DNA of 64,000 bases from Neorhizobium sp. JUb45 (GTDB lineage Bacteria; Pseudomonadota; Alphaproteobacteria; Rhizobiales; Rhizobiaceae). Under the pieces are notes generated by a model that had not been told where the DNA came from, ran no database searches, and worked only from the letters and a program-made list of their open reading frames with translations. The first letter of the stretch is position 1, and each line of letters starts with the position of its first letter. The DNA lies in contig NZ_SLYW01000002.1 of the NCBI RefSeq assembly GCF_004343585.1, forward strand, positions 682,001 through 746,000, written 5' to 3'. Positions 49,900 to 59,593 of the stretch are shown here, piece after piece. The position numbers and the translations under genes are program-made.

Positions 49900-50087
49900 G
49901 TTTGCTATCAACAAGCAGATGTTCCTTCGGGAGCAGCGACACCCCATGATGCTCAGGTCCGCCGCATCTCCTGGGTCGTGGGGTCGGTCGATCGGCAGGC
50001 ATGCTAAAAACGGTTCCTCGTGCCGTGATTGCAGGCTGATCGACCCCCAATCAAGAGCGCCGTCTCCCTCGGGAGCGGCGCTTTTTC
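49900..50087 (+). ncRNA. Candidate structured small RNA
   Basis: Four hairpins follow in order. TGTTCC/GGAGCA caps a UUCG tetraloop at 49920-49935. ACCCCA/TGGGGT with inner CTCAGG/CCTGGG lies at 49941-49984. A long-range 11-bp stem GGTCGATCGGC/GCTGATCGACC (49986-49996 with 50035-50045) encloses an ACGG/CCGT hairpin. The last is an intrinsic terminator at 50056-50086. No protein frame fits and no known family (SRP RNA, tmRNA, RNase P RNA, 6S) matches by its hallmark sequences. The 5' end is a guess. Confidence 0.6.
50056..50086 (+). terminator. Intrinsic terminator of the RNA candidate
   Basis: AGCGCCG-TCTCCC (50056-50068) pairs with GGGAG-CGGCGCT (50071-50082) and is followed by a T run. The nearest plus-strand protein gene, pleD, ends nearly 600 bp upstream, so this terminator most likely belongs to a separate short transcript. 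Confidence 0.8.
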
Positions 50088-50154
50088 TTTGCGCGCTTTT
50101 CAGATCTTGCCGGTCAGATCGTGCCGGGAAGGGGGGAAGGACAGGAATCCGGAC

Positions 50155-50192
50155 AACAAAAAAGGCGCGAAGCCGAATGGCTGACGCGCCTT
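50155..50192 (-). terminator. Intrinsic terminator of rpmG
   Basis: Read on the minus strand, AAGGCGCG (50192-50185) pairs with CGCGCCTT (50169-50162) and runs into a T stretch. It lies about 25 bp after the rpmG stop codon. Confidence 0.8.
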
Positions 50193-50216
50193 AAAAGCCG
50201 AAACCTTTGGGATCAA

Positions 50217-50384
50217 TTACTTGATCTTGGTTTCCTTGAACTCGACGTGCTTCTTTGCAATCGGGTCGTACTTGGTCTTGCTCATCTTGTCGGTGAACGT
50301 ACGGCTGTTCTTCTTGGTTACGTAGAAGAAACCCGTGTCCGCCGTCGACAGCAGCTTGATCTTGATGGTCGTAGCTTTCGCCAT
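50217..50384 (-). CDS. rpmG: 50S ribosomal protein L33
   Basis: The 55-residue reading frame begins [20 protein letters not shown] and contains YVTKKNSRT and [18 protein letters not shown], a complete bacterial L33 of the Cys-free type. Loss of the zinc-binding Cys pairs is common in this family and in zinc-independent paralogues. It has an upstream purine-rich RBS and its own terminator. Confidence 0.96.
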   Translation of the reverse strand: MAKATTIKIKLLSTADTGFFYVTKKNSRTFTDKMSKTKYDPIAKKHVEFKETKIK

Positions 50385-50477
50385 GGTTTTCTGCCTTCTG
50401 GAAAAATGTAAGCCGTGGACGGCCAGTCGGAGCCCACGGCGAAATCTGGCGCGAAATTACAAATCGCGGGCCAAAAG

Positions 50478-51662
50478 TCAACTCTGTTTCGACTGGAAAA
50501 GCGGTCTGGCCAAGGAAACCAGCACGTAAAAGGCGAAGAAACCCGCCAGCGCCCATGCAAAACCGTCATTGCCGGCGACATCCATGGCTGCTCCGATTCC
50601 CTGTGGACCCGCTACCGTGCCGACCGCATAGCAGAATATGAACGCCGCATTGGCGGCCGCAAGGTCCGATCCGCTGAGGCGCGCGCCCAGATGCGCGAGG
50701 CCGACCGTATAGAGGCCGGAGACACAGCCACCCCAGAAGAACAGCACGATCGCCATCAATACCCAGTCATGGATGAGGAAGGGCAGTGAAAGGGCACCCA
50801 TGACCCCGAGGACGGCCATGCCGAAGAGGAGAGGGCGGCGGTCGCGCATCTTGTCGGAGATCAGCCCCAAAGGGATCTGGAAGGCCATGTTGCCGACGCC
50901 CATCACGGTCAGAAGGACGGCTGCCTGAGATTCCGGCATGCTTTCACGCAGCGCGTAGATCGGGAACAGCGACAGGCCGCCGGCCGATACGGCGCCAAAG
51001 GCGAACACGGCCGCGGTCGCAGACGGCACGAGGAAGATATAATGGAAGAAGTGGCGTTCCGGCTTCTCGTCCAGCACCGGGCTTTCGTTGCGGGCGATGA
51101 AGATCGGGATCAGGGCCAGCAGGATGATGATGGCACCAACCAGGAAGGGCAGGACGCCATCGCTGCCGAGCTTGGAAAACAGCAGCGGGCCGACCGCAAA
51201 GCCGACGGCCAGCACGGTTGCGTAAATGCCGAGCACGAGCCCGCGGCGTTTCGGTGGTGCCGCCTGGTTGATCCAGAATTCCGAGAGGATGAAAAGCGTG
51301 GTCGTTGCACCGTGAAAAGTGAAGCGCAGCGGGAACCACATCCAGAAATCCTGCGCATAATAGAAACCAAGCGCACTGAATGCAGCGATGACGACGGCCA
51401 GCATCATCGTGCGGGCGACGCCGAAGTCATGGGCGAGCTTGGTCGTCAGTGGCGCAGCGGCCATCGAGGCGACGCCGGCCATGGCGGCATTGAGGCCGAT
51501 CAGCGTCGAGGAGATCCCGCGCTTTTCGAGAATGATGCTGAGCAGCGGCAGGCCGAGTCCGATGGCGATGCCGACCGCGCTGATAGCGGCGGTTGCAGCG
51601 ATGAGGGACGGCCAATGAATCGTTTCGACATGGCCGTTCTCGTCGGTCGTCGGCTGCGACAT
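50478..51662 (-). CDS. MFS transporter
   Basis: This twelve-helix major facilitator protein has 394 aa. The N-terminus is polar (SQPTTDENGHVETIHWPS), then ISAVGIAIGLGLPLLSIILEKRG begins the first helix and loop. The MFS loop between helices 2 and 3 reads TTKLAHDFGVART. In Rhizobiaceae it habitually lies beside rpmG. The substrate is not identifiable. It follows the NUDIX gene by 10 bp. Confidence 0.88.
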   Translation of the reverse strand: MSQPTTDENGHVETIHWPSLIAATAAISAVGIAIGLGLPLLSIILEKRGISSTLIGLNAAMAGVASMAAAPLTTKLAHDFGVARTMMLAVVIAAFSALGFYYAQDFWMWFPLRFTFHGATTTLFILSEFWINQAAPPKRRGLVLGIYATVLAVGFAVGPLLFSKLGSDGVLPFLVGAIIILLALIPIFIARNESPVLDEKPERHFFHYIFLVPSATAAVFAFGAVSAGGLSLFPIYALRESMPESQAAVLLTVMGVGNMAFQIPLGLISDKMRDRRPLLFGMAVLGVMGALSLPFLIHDWVLMAIVLFFWGGCVSGLYTVGLAHLGARLSGSDLAAANAAFIFCYAVGTVAGPQGIGAAMDVAGNDGFAWALAGFFAFYVLVSLARPLFQSKQS

Positions 51663-51672
51663 TCAACAATCC

Positions 51673-52362
51673 TTACAGTCGGCTGCGGACGAAACGCCCG
51701 TGACGCATGGAGTAGAAGGGGACGGGATTTTCGAAGGGGAGGATGTTATCCGCTTCCATCAGTCTCTTTACGTCTTCCAGCACCATTTGCGTGATGCGGG
51801 CGAGTTTCACACCGGAAATTGCTGCAATGTCAAGCCATTGCAAGTCCTCCAACTCGTCCGTATCGCGCAAATGCGTCAGGTCGAAGACGGTTTCGTCGCA
51901 AAAGGCCAGAAAGAAGTGGGTATCATAGCGGCGGACATGGCCCGGCGGCGTAATGGCGCGGGCAATATAGCGCAGGCGGGACAGGTCCGGTGCCGCGGTG
52001 GCGGGTGCGATACCCGTCTCCTCGTGCATCTCGCGAAGAGCCGCAAGTGCCAGCGCGCGCACACGCCTGAGACTGCTGCCCGATGGCGCATTGTCGAGAA
52101 GTTTTGCAAGCACGTTTGGATGCAGATCGCCGCCGTAAGGCCGGGCATGATCGCCCGGATCACGCCGGCCACCGGGAAACACATAGACATCCGGCATGAA
52201 GACATGGCCGCTTGCACGCCGCCCCATCAGCACGCGTGGCGCGCTACCTGAGCGATCGATCAGAATAAGGGCGGCGGCATCTCTGGGGCGAATGCGGACT
52301 GTCGGCGCCCTCGTGGAAGGTGCGCCGGTTGCCGGCACACTCTTCTCCGGCACGTCGGTCAT
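51673..52362 (-). CDS. NUDIX hydrolase
   Basis: This 229-aa protein has a Nudix fold resembling the NUDT7/NUDT19-like branch. The catalytic helix is represented by ALREMHEETGIA near residue 110; the upstream Gly and Glu of the canonical 23-residue box are not in the usual places, so activity may differ from standard. VYVFPGGRRDPGD near residue 65 precedes it. Its start overlaps the stop of the DUF983 gene by four bases. Confidence 0.85.
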   Translation of the reverse strand: MTDVPEKSVPATGAPSTRAPTVRIRPRDAAALILIDRSGSAPRVLMGRRASGHVFMPDVYVFPGGRRDPGDHARPYGGDLHPNVLAKLLDNAPSGSSLRRVRALALAALREMHEETGIAPATAAPDLSRLRYIARAITPPGHVRRYDTHFFLAFCDETVFDLTHLRDTDELEDLQWLDIAAISGVKLARITQMVLEDVKRLMEADNILPFENPVPFYSMRHGRFVRSRL

Positions 52363-52832
52363 TCCAGCGGCCCACCGCGACCGGGATCGATATCCTCACG
52401 CTCACCGCCGAAGCCGTGCATCCTCAGTGCCCATTGCAGGCCTATCACACCGCCTTTGACGGGTTGGATGGTGAGGAGTGCGGAAAGTACCGTCAGCGGC
52501 GCCCAGATGGCCAGATGCGCCCAGGGAGACATGTCGAACACCATGTCGGTCATCATGAAACCACCAAGAGCCACATGGCCGATGATGACGATGACGATAT
52601 AGGGCGGCAGGTCGTCGGAACGGTGGTGATGCATGTCGGCACCGCATTTTGCGCAGGCGTCGACGGGTTTCAGGAAGGCACCGAAGAGGCGGCCGTTGCC
52701 GCATGAAGGGCAACGGCATCTGAGGCCGCGGATGATGGAGCGGCCGAGAGGCCGTTCAGCGTCACCGGTGTCGCCGTAGCGAACCGGTTTCTGGCTCCCT
52801 GCTGTTTCTTTGGCCGCCTCCCTGACCGTCAT
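52359..52832 (-). CDS. DUF983 family membrane protein
   Basis: This 157-aa protein has a Cys4 zinc-ribbon-like head, CPSCGNG followed by CAKCGAD, and then two hydrophobic segments (YIVIVIIGHVALGGFMM and WAPLTVLSALLTI). This is the DUF983 architecture, found beside rnr in many alphaproteobacteria. Function is unknown. It starts 9 bp after the RNase R stop codon. Confidence 0.88.
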   Translation of the reverse strand: MTVREAAKETAGSQKPVRYGDTGDAERPLGRSIIRGLRCRCPSCGNGRLFGAFLKPVDACAKCGADMHHHRSDDLPPYIVIVIIGHVALGGFMMTDMVFDMSPWAHLAIWAPLTVLSALLTIQPVKGGVIGLQWALRMHGFGGEREDIDPGRGGPLE

Positions 52833-52841
52833 GATCCGTTC

Positions 52842-55211
52842 CTATCGTCTTGGGTGCATGCCCGTCTTGCCGCGGGCGGTGCGCCGCTGCCGGCCTGCCT
52901 TGTGGAAGGAGCGCGTGCCGGCTGCGATCTTGCGGCCTTCGCTGACCATTTCGAAACGCAGCGAGCCGGCCAGCGGTATGGCCTCGACCAGTTTGACATC
53001 GACCGGGTCGCCCAACTGATAGCCGAGCCGCGACTTGTCGCCGATCAAAGCCTGATGCGCTTCATCATAGATAAAATAGTCGCGGCCGAGCGTGGAGATC
53101 GGCACAAAACCGTCGGCGCCATAGGTCGGCAGCGACACGAAAAGGCCGGACTTGGTGACACCCGATACGCGGCCTTCGAATTCCTGTCCGACACGCTCGC
53201 TCAGGTGATGAGCGATGAGGCGGTTGATCGTGTCGCGTTCGGCGGCCATGGCCCGGCGCTCGAAGGTCGAGATCTCAGCCGCGACATCTTCCAGCTGCGT
53301 TTCTTCCGCCGGCGTGATGCCGCCTTCGCCGAGACCGAGCGAGCCGACGAGGCCGCGATGTACGATCAGATCGGCATAACGGCGGATCGGCGAGGTGAAA
53401 TGCGCGTATTTCATCAGGTTGAGGCCGAAATGGCCGAGATTGTCGGGGCTGTAGATCGCCTGGCTCTGGGAGCGCAGAACCATCTCGTTGACCATGATCT
53501 GATGCGGGGTGCCGGCGGCATTGGCGAGAATGCCATTGAAGGAATTGGCGCGCACCTGGCCGCCCTTGGCCATCGGGATGGACAGCGTTGCCAGAAACTC
53601 GCGCAGCACTTCCTGCTTGGCGAGCGACGGACCATCATGGATGCGGTAGACGAGCGGCTGTTTTTTCTTTTCCAGCGTTTCGGCGGCGGCAACGTTCGCC
53701 TGGATCATCATCTCTTCGATGAGTTTGTGCGCATCGAGACGTTCCGGGATGATCACCTTGTCGACCGTGCCATCGGATTTCAGAACGATCTTGCGTTCCG
53801 GCATGTCGAGTTCGAGCGGCTGGCGGCGGTCGCGACCGCGCTTCATCACCTCATAGGCGTGCCACAGCGGCTTCAGGATCGGTTCGAGCAGCGGGCCGGT
53901 CTTGTCGTCCGGCTTGCCGTCGATTGCGGCCTGTGCCTGCTGGTAGGAGAGTTTGGCCGCGCTCTTCATCATGATGCGATGGAACGTGTGGCCGGCCTTG
54001 CGGCCTTCCTTGGAAAACGTCATGCGCACGGCCAGAGCCGGGCGGTCTTCACCCTCACGCAGCGAGCAGAGGTCGTTGGAAATACGCTCCGGCAGCATCG
54101 GCACGACGCGGTCGGGGAAATAGACGGAATTGCCGCGCTTCAGCGCCTCGCGGTCGAGTTCCGAACCGGTGCGGATATACCATGAGACATCGGCGATCGC
54201 GACGGTGACGATGACGCCATCCGGGTTGTCCGGCGATGTGTCCGGTTCGGCATAAACGGCGTCGTCATGGTCCTTGGCATCGGCCGGGTCGATGGTGACG
54301 AGCGGCAGCTTGCGCCAGTCCTCGCGCTTCGACATGTCAGCCGCTGTGGCGGCCTCGGCTTCCGCCATGACAGTCTGCGGAAATATGTGTGGAATGCCGT
54401 GGGCATAGATGGCGATCATCGAGATCGCCTTTTCGCTGGCGACAGAACCGACGATATTTAGAACCTTGGCGCGCGTCAGGCCAAAACGGTTGCCGCGCAG
54501 GATGTCGGCCTCGATCAGGTCGCCGTCCTTGGCATCGGCGAGATCGTCTGCGGAAATCTGCATTTCCTCGCCACGACGGTCGATCGGCATCAGCCGCGCA
54601 CCGCCTTCCGCCATCATGCGGATGACGCCGAGCGATGCATTCTGGCGCTTGTCGATGACCTTGATGACGCGGGCGGTATAAGCCGGACCCGAGCGGTCCT
54701 TGTTCGGAAATATCTTGGCGAGGATGCGGTCGTTAAGCCCGGCGATCGCAACCTTGCCCTTGCCGCGCTTTTCCGAGCCCTGGCGGATCAGCACAGCAGG
54801 AGCAACCCCTGCATCGTCCGGCCATTCCGCCGGGCGGCCAATCAACTCGCCGTCCTTGTCACGCGTGGTGATGTCGAGGACGGTAACCGGGGGCAGGGCA
54901 CCGGGCCGTGTCAGCGACTTGCGATCCTTCTTCAGCAATCCTTCACTTTCGAGATCACGCAACAAATCTTTCAGTTCGACGCGGGTCTCACCTTTAAGAC
55001 CAAAAGCCTTGGCGATCTCGCGCTTGGAGGCGCGATCCGGGTTTTCGGCGATGAATTCCAGCAGCGCTTCGCGCGGCGGAACGGCACCATGGACGATGGC
55101 AGAGCCACCGCCTGCGATCTTCGCTTCGCCATTGGCGCGCCGGTCGGTGCGCCTGCTTTTCGGTTGATCGCCGTTACGAGCCGGCCTGTTCCTGTCGCGC
55201 GGCGTCTTCAC
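52842..55211 (-). CDS. rnr: Ribonuclease R
   Basis: This is a processive 3'-5' exoribonuclease that degrades structured RNA (789 aa). It has an N-terminal winged-helix and cold-shock-type RNA-binding region and a central RNB catalytic domain starting VTIDPADAKDHDDAVY, with the metal-binding aspartates. An S1 domain covers about 670-755 (GQEFEGRVSGVTKSGLFVSL), and a basic tail ends the protein. I start at the GTG at 55211, which overlaps the topA stop (GTGA). The open frame continues upstream only as an out-of-frame reading of topA. Confidence 0.94.
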   Translation of the reverse strand: MKTPRDRNRPARNGDQPKSRRTDRRANGEAKIAGGGSAIVHGAVPPREALLEFIAENPDRASKREIAKAFGLKGETRVELKDLLRDLESEGLLKKDRKSLTRPGALPPVTVLDITTRDKDGELIGRPAEWPDDAGVAPAVLIRQGSEKRGKGKVAIAGLNDRILAKIFPNKDRSGPAYTARVIKVIDKRQNASLGVIRMMAEGGARLMPIDRRGEEMQISADDLADAKDGDLIEADILRGNRFGLTRAKVLNIVGSVASEKAISMIAIYAHGIPHIFPQTVMAEAEAATAADMSKREDWRKLPLVTIDPADAKDHDDAVYAEPDTSPDNPDGVIVTVAIADVSWYIRTGSELDREALKRGNSVYFPDRVVPMLPERISNDLCSLREGEDRPALAVRMTFSKEGRKAGHTFHRIMMKSAAKLSYQQAQAAIDGKPDDKTGPLLEPILKPLWHAYEVMKRGRDRRQPLELDMPERKIVLKSDGTVDKVIIPERLDAHKLIEEMMIQANVAAAETLEKKKQPLVYRIHDGPSLAKQEVLREFLATLSIPMAKGGQVRANSFNGILANAAGTPHQIMVNEMVLRSQSQAIYSPDNLGHFGLNLMKYAHFTSPIRRYADLIVHRGLVGSLGLGEGGITPAEETQLEDVAAEISTFERRAMAAERDTINRLIAHHLSERVGQEFEGRVSGVTKSGLFVSLPTYGADGFVPISTLGRDYFIYDEAHQALIGDKSRLGYQLGDPVDVKLVEAIPLAGSLRFEMVSEGRKIAAGTRSFHKAGRQRRTARGKTGMHPRR

Positions 55212-57898
55212 GTGGTTGTCTTCTTTGCCTTGGTCGCGGCCGTTTTCGCCGGCGCTTTTTTGGCCGCAGCCTTCTTTGGAGCGGCTTTCTTGGTCTCGCC
55301 GTCTGCCGTCTTGGCGGCGGCCTTCGGAGCAGCCTTGGCTTTCGCGGGTGCCTTCTTGGCCTTGCCCTTTGCAGGCGTCTTGCCGCCCTTTTCGACGATC
55401 AGCGCAAGCGCTTCTTCTACCGTCACCGCCTGCGGATCCTTGCCCTTGGGCAGGGTGGCATTGACCTTGCCCCAATTGACATAGGGACCATACTTGCCGT
55501 CACGCACGGTGATCGGGCCGCCATCGGGATGCTCGCCGAGATCCTTCAACGCTGCCGGTGTGCCGCGTCCACGACCGCCGGGGCCCTTGGCAACCTTTTC
55601 GGCAATCACGGTCACGGCGCGGTTGAGGCCGATCGAAAACACGTCCTCGATGCTTTCGAGATTGGCGTAGCCGCCATCATGCAGCAGGAAGGGTCCGTAA
55701 CGGCCAAGGCCGGCGGAGATCATCTTTCCGCTTTCCGGGTGCTGACCGACATCGCGCGGCAGGTTGATGAGGGCAAGCGCCTTCTCATGGTCGATATCTT
55801 CCGGCTTCCACCCCTTGGGCAGAGACGAACGCTTGGCTTCCTTGCCTTCGCCGCGCTGGATATAGGGTCCGAAACGGCCAGAACGCAGCGTCAGCTCTTC
55901 ACCGGTCATCGGGTCGGCGCCAAGCGCCTTCGGCTCGTTGAGGCCGGATGCGACAGCTTCCGCGCCATCAGAGGAAAGCTGTCGGGTGAAATTGCATTCC
56001 GGATAGTTCGAGCAGCCGACGAAAGCGCCGTATTTGCCGAGCTTGAGCGACAGGTTGCCTGTGCCGCAGACCTGGCAGATACGTGGGTCCGAACCGTCTT
56101 CACGGGTCGGGAAGACCAGCGGTGCCAGTGTCTCGTTCAACGCGTCGAGCACGTTGGTGACGCGCAGTTCCTTGGTGTCTTCGATCTGGGCAAAGAAGTC
56201 CTGCCAGAATTCGCGCAGAACCTGCTTCCAGTCGAGTTCGCCAGCCGAAATCCGGTCGAGCTTCTCTTCCAGATCGGCAGTGAAATCGTATTCCACATAC
56301 TTCGTGAAGAAGCTTTCGAGGAACGCCGTCACCAGCCGTCCCTTGGAATGCGGGATCAGCTTGCGCTTATCGACGACGATATATTCACGATCGGACAGCG
56401 TCTTCAGCGTGGCTGCATAGGTGGAAGGACGGCCGATGCCGAGCTCTTCCATCTTCTTGATCAGCGAGGCTTCCGAATAACGCGGCGGCGGCTCGGTGAA
56501 ATGCTGGGTCGAGCTGACCTTGTTCTTGTCGAGCTTCTCGCGGGCGTTGATCGGCGGCAGACGACCATCTTCATCGTCGTCCTCGCCTTTTTCGCCGTCT
56601 TCCTTCTGGTCCATATAGGCACCAAGGAAACCGTCAAAGCGGACGACGGAACCCACGGCGCGAAGGCCAGCCTTCTCGCCGTTATTGTCTGCGATGATCT
56701 CGACCGTGGTACGTTCGATTTCGGCAGACGCCATCTGGCTGGCAATGCCGCGCTTCCACACCAATTCGTAGAGACGCAACTGGTCGGCATCGAGATACTG
56801 ACGCACCTTGTCGGGCGAACGGTTGAAGTCGGTCGGGCGGATGGCTTCGTGCGCTTCCTGGGCGTTTTTCGCCTTGGTGGAATAATGGCGCGCCTTTTCC
56901 GGCAGGTAACGCTGGCCGAACTTGTCGACGATGGCGCTGCGGGCAGCTTCGATGGCTTCCGGTGCCATCTGCACACCGTCGGTACGCATATAGGTGATCA
57001 GACCGACAGTCTCGCCGCCGATATCGAAACCTTCGTACAGCTTCTGCGCCACCTGCATGGTGCGCGAGGCGTTGAACCCGAGATTGGAGGATGCGGCCTG
57101 CTGCAGCGTCGAGGTGGTGAACGGAGGGCCGGGATTGCGCTTGACCGGCTTTGCCTCGACCGTATCGACGGTATAGGCGGCGCCATCCAGCAACGTCTTG
57201 AGGCGTGCGGCATCCTCGCCATTCTTGACACCACGCGGCGGCAGACGCTTGCCGTCGGCCTGGGTCAGGCGGGCTTCGAATTCGTCACCACGCGGCGTCT
57301 TGAGGAGAGCCGACAGGTTCCAGTATTCTTCGGCGACAAAACGCTCGATCTCGTTTTCGCGGTCGCAGACGAGGCGCAGTGCCACCGACTGCACGCGGCC
57401 AGCCGAACGGGCACCCGGCAGCTTGCGCCACAGAACCGGCGAGAGGTTGAAACCGACGAGGTAGTCGAGTGCGCGGCGGGCCAGATAGGCGTCCACCAGC
57501 GGCACGTCGATATCACGCGGGTTGGCCATGGCATCAAGTACGGCCTTCTTGGTGATGGCGTTGAAGACAACGCGCTTGACCGGCTTGTCGCCGATCACCT
57601 TCTTCTTTTTCAGAAGGTCGAGCACGTGCCAGGAAATAGCTTCACCTTCGCGATCCGGGTCGGTCGCGAGAAACAGTGCGTCGGAGCCTTTGACAGCGTC
57701 GGATATGTCTTTCATGCGCTTCTGGGATGCGGGATCCACCTCCCAGGACATTTCAAAGTCCTGGTCGGGAAGTACCGAGCCATCCTTGGCGGGCAGGTCC
57801 CGCACGTGGCCGAAAGAGGCGAGAACCTTGTAACCTGGGCCAAGATATTTGTTGATTGTCTTGGCTTTGGCTGGAGATTCTACAACGACTACATTCAT
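55208..57898 (-). CDS. topA: DNA topoisomerase I
   Basis: This type IA topoisomerase relaxes negative supercoils (896 aa). The Toprim domain begins MNVVVVESPAKAKTINKYLG. The active-site Tyr is in GLITYMRTDGVQ near residue 320. A zinc-finger module, CQVCGTGNLSLKLG to CSNYPECNF, lies near residue 590, then repeated C-terminal topoisomerase domains (RYGPFLLHDGGYANL and KYGPYVNWGKV). The last 75 residues are a Lys/Ala-rich tail that binds DNA. The start is the ATG at 57898; the longer frame has no homologous extension. Confidence 0.96.
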   Translation of the reverse strand: MNVVVVESPAKAKTINKYLGPGYKVLASFGHVRDLPAKDGSVLPDQDFEMSWEVDPASQKRMKDISDAVKGSDALFLATDPDREGEAISWHVLDLLKKKKVIGDKPVKRVVFNAITKKAVLDAMANPRDIDVPLVDAYLARRALDYLVGFNLSPVLWRKLPGARSAGRVQSVALRLVCDRENEIERFVAEEYWNLSALLKTPRGDEFEARLTQADGKRLPPRGVKNGEDAARLKTLLDGAAYTVDTVEAKPVKRNPGPPFTTSTLQQAASSNLGFNASRTMQVAQKLYEGFDIGGETVGLITYMRTDGVQMAPEAIEAARSAIVDKFGQRYLPEKARHYSTKAKNAQEAHEAIRPTDFNRSPDKVRQYLDADQLRLYELVWKRGIASQMASAEIERTTVEIIADNNGEKAGLRAVGSVVRFDGFLGAYMDQKEDGEKGEDDDEDGRLPPINAREKLDKNKVSSTQHFTEPPPRYSEASLIKKMEELGIGRPSTYAATLKTLSDREYIVVDKRKLIPHSKGRLVTAFLESFFTKYVEYDFTADLEEKLDRISAGELDWKQVLREFWQDFFAQIEDTKELRVTNVLDALNETLAPLVFPTREDGSDPRICQVCGTGNLSLKLGKYGAFVGCSNYPECNFTRQLSSDGAEAVASGLNEPKALGADPMTGEELTLRSGRFGPYIQRGEGKEAKRSSLPKGWKPEDIDHEKALALINLPRDVGQHPESGKMISAGLGRYGPFLLHDGGYANLESIEDVFSIGLNRAVTVIAEKVAKGPGGRGRGTPAALKDLGEHPDGGPITVRDGKYGPYVNWGKVNATLPKGKDPQAVTVEEALALIVEKGGKTPAKGKAKKAPAKAKAAPKAAAKTADGETKKAAPKKAAAKKAPAKTAATKAKKTTT

Positions 57899-58159
57899 CT
57901 TGCTTTTTCTCTGGAACGAGGCAGGCCACTCGAAATCCGCGAGTTGATCGCAGCAGGGCCGGAAATCTGACCTCCCGACATGGAGGGCGTTTGCCCTGTG
58001 GTCAAGAGGGCACGGCCAAATTAGCTTACTCAACGGAATGCAACTTATGCGATATTTGTCGTTGGTTGCAATTATAAATAAATATCCTATCCTTCATTAA
58101 ATGTAGCGTTGAACCGGGCGCCTGGCGGCGGTTCTTGCCGTTGGGCAGCAGGGGATGGG

Positions 58160-58381
58160 ATGATTTCAGGGCTTGGACATGCCAGTGGCGTAGAGCAATC
58201 ACGGCAGAACATCGCCTACATCCATGAGATGCTGGGGCAGTTGCGTCTGGTTGCGCAGTTGGAAGGTGCAGACATGCTCTGTTATCTCATCGAAATGGCT
58301 TGCGTGGAGGCCGGAGACCTGCAAGCCGGCCGGCGTTCATTGTCACCGACGAGGCGCAATAACCCGGAAAGACGCCCCTGA
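58160..58381 (+). CDS. Small hypothetical helical protein, 73 aa
   Basis: This frame lies between the divergent topA and convergent dprA genes. The central stretch, AYIHEMLGQLRLVAQLEGADM followed by CYLIEMACVEAGD, looks like a genuine amphipathic helical pair rather than a random translation. I recall similar short proteins from other Rhizobiaceae. The ATG at 58160 follows AGGGGATGGG. A promoter-like TTGTCG-N17-TAAATA lies at 58056-58084. Function is unknown; an earlier ATG at 58109 would add 17 poorly composed residues. Confidence 0.6.
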   Translation: MISGLGHASGVEQSRQNIAYIHEMLGQLRLVAQLEGADMLCYLIEMACVEAGDLQAGRRSLSPTRRNNPERRP

Positions 58382-58432
58382 TTGTGGGCAACCATTTTTG
58401 GCATCGATGCGCGACAGATCGTTGCTGCCCTC

Positions 58433-59575
58433 TCAATAGGCGAGCGAAACCGTTCCGCCCGAGTGGCGATGGAGTCGGCCGGCGAGATCCAGTTCCAGCA
58501 GGATGAGATAAACAGTGGAGGCGGGCAGTCCGGTATGGCGGATGATGTCGTCCACTTCGACAGGTGTCGGGCCGAGCGCATTGACGATGATTCCGCGGGC
58601 GTCGTCATCCGGCGGCATCATGTCGTGGCCCGCGTCCTTGCCCGGTTCCTCGACGATCGGCGGTGTGAAGAGATCAAGCTGTGAGAGTGGGGCAAGGGCA
58701 GCAAGGACGTCTTCGACCCCGGTGGTGATCGTGGCGCCTTCCTTCAGCAGGTGGTTGGTGCCGTGGCAGCGCGGATCGAGCGGTGAGCCGGGCACGGCAA
58801 AAACCAGTCGGCCGAAATCCGCCGCCATGCGCGCCGTGATCAGCGAACCGGATCGTTCCGCCGCTTCGACCACCACGACCCCCAGCGAAATGCCGGCGAT
58901 CAGGCGGTTGCGACGGGGAAAGTCACGTGCGCGGGGTTCCCAGCCGAACGGCATTTCGCTGACGGCAAGGCCGCAGCCTTTGGTGATGTCATCGAGAAGG
59001 GCAAGATTTTCGGGCGGGTAGGGGCGGTCAAGGCCGCCAGCCAGAACGGCGATCGTGCCGGTGTCGAGACTGGCGCGGTGGGCGGCAGTGTCTATGCCGC
59101 GGGCAAGACCAGAGGTGATGACGTAACCGGCCCGGCCGGCATCACGCGCTATCATGGCCGCGAACTTGGCGCCGCTGATCGACGCGTTGCGTGAGCCAAC
59201 GATGCCAACGGATGGTCTTGTTGCCGCGGAAAGATCGCCCTTGGCGGCGATGAGGGGCGGCGCCCCTTCGATCTGGCGCAGTGCCGGCGGATAATCCGGC
59301 TCACCGATGCCGATGAAAACAGCGCCATTGCGGGATGCTGCTTCCAGTTCCCGTTCTGCTTCTATGTGCGAGGCAATGCGCACGGAGCGTGCCGCGCCAC
59401 CACGCCGGGACAGTTCCGGCAGGGCCTCGAGCGCTGCCTCGGCCGAGCCAAAGTGATTGATCAGATCGCGAAACGTGGCGGGGCCGACATTGTCGCTGCG
59501 GATCAACCGAAGCCAGGCGAGCCTTTGCCTGTCGGTCAGCGCAATTCCCGTTCGTCCTGCGCTGCCCCCCGGCAT
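58433..59575 (-). CDS. dprA: DNA-processing protein DprA
   Basis: It binds incoming single-stranded DNA and loads RecA in natural transformation; many non-competent bacteria keep it. The 380-aa protein has an N-terminal SAM-like domain ([20 protein letters not shown]). The Rossmann-like DprA fold is at about 100-310 with [23 protein letters not shown] and [14 protein letters not shown]-terminal winged helix covers about 325-380. It lies 18 bp after plsY in the pyr operon. Confidence 0.95.
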   Translation of the reverse strand: MPGGSAGRTGIALTDRQRLAWLRLIRSDNVGPATFRDLINHFGSAEAALEALPELSRRGGAARSVRIASHIEAERELEAASRNGAVFIGIGEPDYPPALRQIEGAPPLIAAKGDLSAATRPSVGIVGSRNASISGAKFAAMIARDAGRAGYVITSGLARGIDTAAHRASLDTGTIAVLAGGLDRPYPPENLALLDDITKGCGLAVSEMPFGWEPRARDFPRRNRLIAGISLGVVVVEAAERSGSLITARMAADFGRLVFAVPGSPLDPRCHGTNHLLKEGATITTGVEDVLAALAPLSQLDLFTPPIVEEPGKDAGHDMMPPDDDARGIIVNALGPTPVEVDDIIRHTGLPASTVYLILLELDLAGRLHRHSGGTVSLAY

Positions 59576-59593
59576 TAATACCCTTTCGCCGGC

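Noticed and set aside
49819-50007. 62-codon frame upstream of the RNA candidate
   Set aside because: It spans hairpins that look like RNA structure and has no RBS.
49900-50087. Assignment of the structured region as SRP RNA, tmRNA or 6S RNA
   Set aside because: The conserved SRP loop, tmRNA tag and ends, and the long closing stem of 6S RNA were not found.
55212-55475. N-terminal extension of the RNase R frame
   Set aside because: It lies wholly within topA in another frame and is a Gly/Gln/Arg-rich shadow; the GTG at 55211 is the natural start.
55529-57970. 813-codon open frame on the plus strand
   Set aside because: Antisense shadow of topA; no recognisable domain.
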